Shown here one piece after another: positions 58,578-64,000 of a stretch of 64,000 nt of DNA. The DNA comes from Christensenella intestinihominis. GTDB lineage: Bacteria > Bacillota > Clostridia > Christensenellales > Christensenellaceae. The position numbers were made by a program, and so were the translations under genes. The stretch covers positions 62,001 to 126,000 of the forward strand of contig NZ_MAIQ01000003.1 of assembly GCF_001678845.1 (NCBI RefSeq), read 5' to 3'. Under the pieces are notes generated by a model that saw only the letters and a list, made by a program, of their open reading frames with translations, searched no databases and was not told the DNA's origin. Each line of letters begins with the position of its first letter. The stretch's first letter is position 1.

Positions 58578-58928
58578 TTATGGTTTGATATAGGCAAAGC
58601 CTTCCTGCTGTTTTTTAATGAGCTCCACCGCCCCCGCCGGAACGACTTCCACAAACGGGATCAACGCGCTCTCCCGGATTCCCGCGCCCGCAAGCGCATT
58701 CCTGCACGCCGTGAATTTAACGGTGTCGAGCGCAAGGTCGCGAATCGTGTCATAGCGCCCGTCCTTTTTTGCCTGCTCCTCGCACAGGTCCTTCACCGCT
58801 TCGCCGTTGGCCACAACTTCAATGGTGAAATCCGTACCTGTCTGTTCGCCGTATTGCATAATATTCCCCGCGTTTTTAAGCGCAAGGTCCCATTTTTTCG
58901 ATTCGTCCACATGTATCACTGCTTTCAT
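58578..58928 (-). CDS. DsrE family protein
   Basis: Protein of 116 residues with the DsrE/DsrF-like fold: MKAVIHVDESKKWDLALKNA, a middle strand TIEVVANGEAV and ALDTVKFTACRNALAGAGIR with one Cys at the position often used for sulfur transfer (C in FTACRNA), ending in VVPAGAVELIKKQQEGFAYI. Proteins of this type ('DsrE family, VVP-AGV-EL.-LQ..G..Y') are common beside sulfur relay or as single genes. Start ATG; a GTG one codon upstream is equally spaced. Confidence 0.85.
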   Translation of the reverse strand: MKAVIHVDESKKWDLALKNAGNIMQYGEQTGTDFTIEVVANGEAVKDLCEEQAKKDGRYDTIRDLALDTVKFTACRNALAGAGIRESALIPFVEVVPAGAVELIKKQQEGFAYIKP

Positions 58929-59014
58929 CACGGTTTCCCTTCCTTTTCAGCGTTCCCCTTCTTAGATACTTATTGATAAGCATTTTGCAGGGGTTTTAAC
59001 CCGCATGGGAAAAA

Positions 59015-59048
59015 TTTTAATTGTCCCTCCCGGGATGGACAATTAAAA
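59015..59048 (-). terminator. Intrinsic terminator after the prenyltransferase-like gene
   Basis: Perfect stem TTTTAATTGTCC / GGACAATTAAAA, downstream of the leftward gene ending at 59070. Confidence 0.8.
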
Positions 59049-59069
59049 AACGCCCGCCCTTTACGGCGG

Positions 59070-59909
59070 TCAGGGCCTTCGGCCGAGGTTCTCCAATATC
59101 TCGTGGTAACGCTTCGTGGCAAGCGCGCTCGGTTTTCCCTTTTTGCAAAAGGACAGTTTTGCCAGCTTCGGGACGACGCGCTCCACCACCACCTGCCCCT
59201 CCGCAAGCTTATCCTCCAGGGCGCAAAGCGCCTCAAGGAAACGTTCGTCCTTTTTGGCGCGGTCATAGAACGAAAGGACATACACATATACGAACAGGTT
59301 GTAATTGCGAAACGGATATTCCACCTGCATGAACAGCGTACCCATTCCGTAGTGGCACGGGCCGACGGGCTTTCGGACCGTCCAGTGCCAGAGCAGGAAT
59401 TCCGCCGCGCGGTCAAGAGCGGGTTCCTTATTCAGGTATTCGCTGAACCGGAACGCGGAGAGTGCGGTAAGCGTAGGAAAGGGATTGGAATACTCCGTCT
59501 CCGGGCCACGCCCAAAGCTGTATTTGTTACACTTCCACCCGCCGTCCTCCTGCTGCGTATCCAAAAGGTGCCGGAACGTCTTTTGCATCCGCGGGTCCGC
59601 GGCATAGCCCATACGGCACAGCGCCTCCGCAATATGGATGGTCTGGCACGGGTAAATCCCGCCCGTGGGATAGACCTTAAAGCGCCCGTCCTCCTGCCAC
59701 GCACTGAAAAACAGCTCCGCCATTTGCTTCATCAGCGGGTCTTCGGGCTCCATTCCAAGCTCCAGTAAAAACATAGCGCTCTCGAGGGCCGACCACGGCG
59801 CGCCCTTCAAAAGCCGCCTGTCCGGCGTCGTCCAGAGATCGGCCCCGTTATCGTGCCGGTGTGAAAGGATCGCTTCCGCGTCCGGTAAATATTGTTTTTC
59901 TATCGCCAT
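59070..59909 (-). CDS. Squalene cyclase/prenyltransferase-like alpha-barrel protein
   Basis: Protein of 279 residues with the alpha/alpha-barrel repeats of terpene cyclases and prenyltransferases. A QW-like motif is seen in TFRHLLDTQQEDGGWKC, and related repeats in FFSAWQEDGRFKVYPTGG and FPTLTALSAFRFSEYL. The DxDD motif of true class II cyclases is absent and the length is under half of a squalene cyclase, so an unknown barrel hydrolase or binding role is more likely. It overlaps the end of the DUF1848 gene by 10 bp and is thus co-translated with it. Confidence 0.7.
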   Translation of the reverse strand: MAIEKQYLPDAEAILSHRHDNGADLWTTPDRRLLKGAPWSALESAMFLLELGMEPEDPLMKQMAELFFSAWQEDGRFKVYPTGGIYPCQTIHIAEALCRMGYAADPRMQKTFRHLLDTQQEDGGWKCNKYSFGRGPETEYSNPFPTLTALSAFRFSEYLNKEPALDRAAEFLLWHWTVRKPVGPCHYGMGTLFMQVEYPFRNYNLFVYVYVLSFYDRAKKDERFLEALCALEDKLAEGQVVVERVVPKLAKLSFCKKGKPSALATKRYHEILENLGRRP

Positions 59910-60862
59910 GTTTCCTCCTGCCCCGCATCCATATCAAACACGCTCATTTGTCCGGCGCGGTCTGATTTCGCCGCCCGCTGCGCCACCTTATCGCCTTGCA
60001 GCAGCGTGCCGCACAGCATGGGCGCATGCGGGTCGTAGCTTTCCATATTCTTTTTCACGGTTTCGTCCGACACATTGGCGTAGCAATACCGGCAGCCGTT
60101 GCCGCACGTATCATATGCGCCGACATCCACGCTTTTTACACAATAACAATCGCTGCGCTGGCCGGGGTCTTTTTTCAGGCGGTAGCGGTATCCCGTGATT
60201 CTCGAGATCAACGCGTCGTCAATACACTTTGCGGGGGGCACGCCCGCCGCGGCAAGGTCCAGAGTTCCGCATGCCGATACTTCAATGCCGTTTCTCCGCC
60301 CGATTTCCGCAAACTCCCGCGCAAGCGCGATTTGTTCTCCCGCCGCAACGGCGGAAACGCCGTGCGCCGCCATGCACTTCCTGATTTTTGGATAGAGGTC
60401 AATAAAGCTCAGCTTACACTGCTCCGTATATCCCTGAAGCGCCTCCGCCGTTTTTGTAAAAAATTCAAGGTGCGCCTCCGCCGTGTAGGCTTCGTTCAGC
60501 AATACGGGACTGTACCGCCACACCGCCCGCGGCGGGCCAACCTTTTCCGCAAGGTGCCGAAACGTGGTAATAAGCCGTTCCTTGGGCGGAAGCGCGCATT
60601 CCATTTCGTTTCCATATGGATTGAGCGTAAATTGCACATAATAGGGATAACTCCCCAAGCAATCGAGTTTTTCGAGCATTGGCTCCGCGTTTTTGGTCCA
60701 GAAAACGATACAGTCCACCACTTCCGGCGAAAGGGGCACCCGGCTCACCTGATGGTAATTCATCGGGTTACGCACCAAAACAAAACCGTCCGCAAGGCGG
60801 TTCAAAAACCATTCAAAGTAAAAACGCGGGATATCCGTGCGCCTGCTTGCGCTGATAATCAT
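59900..60862 (-). CDS. DUF1848 family protein with C-terminal radical-SAM-like Cys cluster
   Basis: Protein of 320 residues. N-terminal MIISASRRTDIPRFYFEWFL and RNPMNYHQVSRVPLSPEVVD are hallmarks of DUF1848; the middle carries YYVQFTLNPYGNEMECALP and RYSPVLLNEAYTAEAHL. The C-terminus holds CYCVKSVDVGAYDTCGNGCR and then YCYAN, a clustered Cys set like a 4Fe-4S site. The family is distantly related to radical SAM proteins (SPL-like), but the cluster is at the C-terminus. Start: ATG after AAGGAG. The reaction is unknown. It is the first gene of a pair with the prenyltransferase-like protein. Confidence 0.85.
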   Translation of the reverse strand: MIISASRRTDIPRFYFEWFLNRLADGFVLVRNPMNYHQVSRVPLSPEVVDCIVFWTKNAEPMLEKLDCLGSYPYYVQFTLNPYGNEMECALPPKERLITTFRHLAEKVGPPRAVWRYSPVLLNEAYTAEAHLEFFTKTAEALQGYTEQCKLSFIDLYPKIRKCMAAHGVSAVAAGEQIALAREFAEIGRRNGIEVSACGTLDLAAAGVPPAKCIDDALISRITGYRYRLKKDPGQRSDCYCVKSVDVGAYDTCGNGCRYCYANVSDETVKKNMESYDPHAPMLCGTLLQGDKVAQRAAKSDRAGQMSVFDMDAGQEETWR

Positions 60863-60890
60863 AGGCTTGCGCTCCTTTTCCTTATTATAC

Positions 60891-60914
60891 CAAAAAAGCG
60901 CCTGCAAGGCGCCG
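60891..60914 (-). terminator. Probable terminator of the Cof phosphatase gene
   Basis: GCGCCT-GCA-AGGCGC hairpin followed by TTTTTT on the minus strand; it lies just upstream of the DUF1848 start. Confidence 0.7.
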
Positions 60915-61031
60915 TTTCGCATATTTTTAATGGTTTTTCCGCAATCGGCTTCGTTTTCCCCCTGGATATCTGAAACAAGGAAGCGCAATGGCTTCCTTGT
61001 TGTAAAATACAGCAATGCTATTCTACCTGTT

Positions 61032-61844
61032 TCACACAGGGCCGATTACCCCCAGTTCCAGCAGGGCGTGGCAAATCCCGTCATGATCGTTATCCAGCGT
61101 AGTACGCGCCGCCAGCCGCCTGATCTCTGTCGGGGCGTTGCCCATCGCGACGCCGCAGCCCGCGAATTGCAGCATTTCCAGGTCATTATACTGGTCCCCG
61201 AACGCGATCACGTTTTCCACGTCAATGTTCCTCAGCCCGCACAGGGTCTTAATCGCCGTTGCCTTGTTCACGCGGTTTTCCATGATCTCCAGCAGGATCG
61301 GGGACGATTTTGCAACCGAACATCCGGGGAACCGTTCCCTGACCTTTTCCTCGATCTGCAAAATTTTCCCTTCGGCGCATATGCAGAGCACCTTATTGAT
61401 TTCCGCATCTTCCGGCAAATCGCCAAGGCTTCCCTGCCGCGCCTGCGCCTGCACGGCTTCCTCCTCGCGCCGTATGCGGGGGTCCTGTTTATCCCTGACA
61501 ATCCATTCATCCGAAGTAAACAGGTTCCAGCTCAGGTCGAACCGCTGCTCTTCCAGGTACCGCAAAATTTCTCCTGCCTGGCGCTTGTCCATGCCGCAGT
61601 GGTATAACGTCCTCCTGTTTTCGTCGAGGATCAGCCCGCCGCTGTACGCGACGACCGGGCAGCTAAAGCCGTTTTGTTCAAGGATCGGCCAGATCGCCGC
61701 CGGGCTTCGCGCGGAAACGATAACAAAGGGAATCCCCCGCCGTCCGAGCGCGCGGATCGCTTCAAGCGTACGGCGTGTGACCTTGTTCTCCGTATTCAGC
61801 AGGGTGCCGTCAATGTCGCTGAACACCGCCTTATATTGTTTCAT
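61032..61844 (-). CDS. Cof-type HAD-IIB sugar phosphatase
   Basis: HAD phosphatase of 270 residues with a C2 cap, in the Cof/YidA class acting on sugar phosphates and similar metabolites. Motif I AVFSDIDGTLLNTENKVTRR, motif II FVIVSARSPAAIW, Lys in VNKATAIKTLCG and motif IV VIAFGDQYNDLEMLQFAG with GVAMGNAPTEIR. Start is the ATG preceded by GGGAGG. Monocistronic; gap to UppP is 80 bp. Confidence 0.93.
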   Translation of the reverse strand: MKQYKAVFSDIDGTLLNTENKVTRRTLEAIRALGRRGIPFVIVSARSPAAIWPILEQNGFSCPVVAYSGGLILDENRRTLYHCGMDKRQAGEILRYLEEQRFDLSWNLFTSDEWIVRDKQDPRIRREEEAVQAQARQGSLGDLPEDAEINKVLCICAEGKILQIEEKVRERFPGCSVAKSSPILLEIMENRVNKATAIKTLCGLRNIDVENVIAFGDQYNDLEMLQFAGCGVAMGNAPTEIRRLAARTTLDNDHDGICHALLELGVIGPV

Positions 61845-61925
61845 AACGCCTCCCGCGGCATTGCCGCAAATGCAACAATGGCCTCCCGCAGGCGCGGAAG
61901 GCCGTTTTGATTCCATAAAACATCC

Positions 61926-62735
61926 TCAGGCAAACGGATTCACGAAATAATGCCCCGCAGTGAGGGACTCCACAAGCACAATGGTGCCGATAACCGCGGT
62001 ATAGATCGCGAAGCCGTAAAGCTTATATTTGCTAATCAGCTTGAGCATGAATTTAATGGCGATAAAGCCGCACACCGCCGCAACGATGGTGCCCACAATC
62101 ACCGCGGGGACGGAAACATCGCCCATACCCGTTTCCGTAAGGTCCTTCACGCCGAACACCACACCGCCAAGGATTGCCGGAATGGACATCAGGAACGCGA
62201 ACTTCGCGGCCCGCTCGCGGCCCACGCCCGAAAACAGGCCGCCCGCAATCGTCGACCCGGAGCGCGAAAGGCCGGGCAAAATCGCCGCCGCCTGCATCAG
62301 GCCCATTGCCATAGCCTGCGGGAGTTCTACCCCGCGTTTATGCTCGATGCGCTGCGCAACCAGCTCGCACGCGACAAGCACGCCCGTCGTCGCGTAAAAC
62401 CCGAACGCAAGATATTTTCCATCCAGCACATTCGCAAACGTATCGGGGGCCACCTTTTCCGCAATCAGCGTGACCACAACCGCCGGGATGGTCGCAAGGA
62501 TCAGCATTCCCAGCTTGTTCTTGACGGGATGCGTAATGATCGCCACAATTTCCGGCCAAAGCACGATAAACACCGCCACAAGCGTGCCCACATGCAGCAT
62601 CACGTCGTAAAAAATCGGCACCTCGCCCACACCGAGCAGCGCCTGCATTAAATTGAGGTGCCCCGAGCTTGAAACGGGCAGGAATTCCGTAAACCCCTGG
62701 ACTGCCCCTAAAATAATCGTATCCAAAAAACCCAT
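61926..62735 (-). CDS. uppP: Undecaprenyl-diphosphate phosphatase
   Basis: Membrane phosphatase of 269 residues that recycles the cell-wall carrier lipid by dephosphorylating undecaprenyl pyrophosphate (BacA/UppP). Signature regions: ILGAVQGFTEFLPVSSSGHLNL (Glu-rich motif and SGH) and AILPGLSRSGSTIAGGLFSG (PGxSRSG). About eight transmembrane helices. AAGGAG precedes the start. Confers some bacitracin tolerance in the family. Confidence 0.96.
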   Translation of the reverse strand: MGFLDTIILGAVQGFTEFLPVSSSGHLNLMQALLGVGEVPIFYDVMLHVGTLVAVFIVLWPEIVAIITHPVKNKLGMLILATIPAVVVTLIAEKVAPDTFANVLDGKYLAFGFYATTGVLVACELVAQRIEHKRGVELPQAMAMGLMQAAAILPGLSRSGSTIAGGLFSGVGRERAAKFAFLMSIPAILGGVVFGVKDLTETGMGDVSVPAVIVGTIVAAVCGFIAIKFMLKLISKYKLYGFAIYTAVIGTIVLVESLTAGHYFVNPFA

Positions 62736-62900
62736 AGTTCTGCTCCTTACATAGTAGCCTCTTTAACCGATAATGAGTTCCTCCAGCCATTTCATTATAA
62801 CAGGCCTCCCCGGTTTTCACAACCGCGCTTGCGAAAGAATCCATTACAGATTATAATAATATGGTTCTTTATTTATAATGATTATAACGAGGAGTTTTTC

Positions 62901-63998
62901 ATGAAATTAGGGGTTGTCGGACTGCCGAATGTCGGCAAAAGCACACTTTTTAACGCGCTCACGCAGGCGGGCGCGCAAAGCGCGAATTATCCGTTCTGCA
63001 CCATCGAGCCGAATTACGGCATCGTTTCCGTGCCGGACGCGCGCATGGATTACCTGGCGGAGATTTACCATCCGCAAAAATTCACGCCCGCGCAGATCGA
63101 ATTTGTGGATATCGCGGGGCTGGTGAAGGGCGCGAGCAAGGGCGAGGGCCTGGGCAATAAATTTTTGTCGCACATCCGCGAGGTGGACGCGATCATCGAG
63201 GTGGTGCGCTGTTTCGAGGACGACAACATTACCCATGTGGACGGCAGCATCGACCCGCTGCGCGACGTGACCACCATCAATTACGAGTTGATTTTCGCGG
63301 ACATGGAAACCGTGCAGAAGCGGCTCGACAAGGCCGTGAAAATGCAAAAAACGGGCGACAAAAAATTCAAACTCGAGGCCGGGGTATGCGAAACGATCCT
63401 CGCGGAGCTTGAAAAGGGAAACTTTGCGCGAAACATTGAATTTGACGAGGAACAGGCGGAAATCATGCGTTCCATGTTCCTGTTGACGGACAAGCCCATC
63501 ATTTACGTAGGCAACATCGCGGAAGACCAGGTGGGCAGGGACGACCTTCCCGTTTTACAGCCGCTGCTTGATTACGCGGCCGAACATAACAGCGAGGTTG
63601 TAACCATTTCCGCAAAAATCGAGGAAGACCTCGCCGAAATGGACGATGAGGAAAAAGCCTTGTTCATCGAAGAGCTGGGCATCGGGGAATCCGGTCTTTC
63701 CAAATTGATTAAGAAATCCTATTCGCTCCTTAGCCTCATCAGCTACCTCACCGCGGGGGAAAAGGAAGTGCGCGCGTGGACCATCACCAGGGGAACAAAA
63801 GCGCCGCAGGCCGCGGGCAAAATCCACAGTGATTTCGAGCGCGGGTTCATCAAGGCCGAGATTATCGCCTTTGACACGCTGAAAAACGAATGCAACGGCG
63901 ATATGCAGGCCGCCAAGGAAAAGGGACTTGTGCGCCAGGAGGGCAAGGAATACGTCATACAGGACGGCGACGTTGTTCTCTTCCGGTTCAACGTATAA
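62901..63998 (+). CDS. ychF: Redox-regulated ATPase YchF (Obg-family)
   Basis: P-loop protein of 365 residues, usual length. G1 [18 protein letters not shown]3 [20 protein letters not shown] (DIAG), switch-region [11 protein letters not shown]-terminal TGS-like domain ([20 protein letters not shown], and closing VLFRFNV). Like OLA1 it prefers ATP; the G4 position is degenerate (YVGN in place of NKxD). Start is the ATG after GAGGAG. Divergent from uppP with a shared AT-rich promoter region; the stop codon falls two bases before the window end. Confidence 0.96.
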   Translation: MKLGVVGLPNVGKSTLFNALTQAGAQSANYPFCTIEPNYGIVSVPDARMDYLAEIYHPQKFTPAQIEFVDIAGLVKGASKGEGLGNKFLSHIREVDAIIEVVRCFEDDNITHVDGSIDPLRDVTTINYELIFADMETVQKRLDKAVKMQKTGDKKFKLEAGVCETILAELEKGNFARNIEFDEEQAEIMRSMFLLTDKPIIYVGNIAEDQVGRDDLPVLQPLLDYAAEHNSEVVTISAKIEEDLAEMDDEEKALFIEELGIGESGLSKLIKKSYSLLSLISYLTAGEKEVRAWTITRGTKAPQAAGKIHSDFERGFIKAEIIAFDTLKNECNGDMQAAKEKGLVRQEGKEYVIQDGDVVLFRFNV

Positions 63999-64000
63999 CG

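Overview
The window reads as a chromosomal segment of a Gram-positive, probably clostridial (Bacillota) bacterium. Strong AGGAGG-type Shine-Dalgarno sites precede most genes. PurL is a single long chain, and the lipoproteins, the FabV-type reductase, the RbsA/RbsC-type sugar importer and a complete kdp operon all fit that group. Base composition is moderately GC-rich by eye. I saw no rRNA, tRNA, CRISPR array or transposase. Most genes lie on the minus strand.

Layout. 0-4 kb: the end of a TetR-like regulator, a DUF5714 protein, an AzlCD exporter, a Nif11-like small protein and a mannitol-1-phosphate dehydrogenase family enzyme. 4-24.6 kb: a large sugar island. Its left half holds a xylose-isomerase-like protein, an AraC regulator, PfkB and FGGY kinases, a class II aldolase, a polyol dehydrogenase, a cupin isomerase and a TIM-barrel epimerase, followed by a LacI gene broken by a 9-A tract. 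Its right half holds two TIM-barrel epimerase-like proteins flanking a Gfo/Idh dehydrogenase, a three-gene RbsBCA-like ABC importer and a second, divergent Gfo/Idh enzyme. 24.6-28.9 kb: HAD phosphatases, DeoC, a DeoR regulator and a lipoprotein. 29-33.8 kb: an accessory stretch with an RCC1-like lipoprotein, membrane proteins of unknown function, a large cysteine-peptidase-like protein and decayed relatives. 34-37.4 kb: FabV, a PNPOx-ferredoxin fusion, a macrodomain protein and a lipoprotein. 37.5-46 kb: kdpFABC with a KdpD split in two and KdpE. 46-49 kb: 6-phospho-3-hexuloisomerase divergent from a D-allulose 3-epimerase, then an aldo/keto reductase. 49-64 kb: PurL, an AEC transporter, aspartate kinase, a DUF1015 protein and a series of small or conserved genes ending in UppP and YchF.

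The most notable result is regulatory. Three ~40-bp sites with two TTTGTC-like half-sites 22 bp apart lie upstream of pfkB, of the epimerase/dehydrogenase operon and of the ABC importer operon, all in the same orientation relative to the gene they precede; they are predicted targets of the AraC protein. Three TTAAWCGATTAA operators sit just after the -10 box of leftward promoters of the left sugar operon, of lacI itself and of the ABC importer; they are predicted targets of the LacI protein. The two halves of the island therefore look like one system under two regulators. The gene content of the right half (two Gfo/Idh enzymes, two epimerase-like TIM barrels, one sugar importer) matches what is known for oxidation-elimination-hydration-reduction pathways such as levoglucosan breakdown through 3-keto sugars. 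That functional reading is inference.
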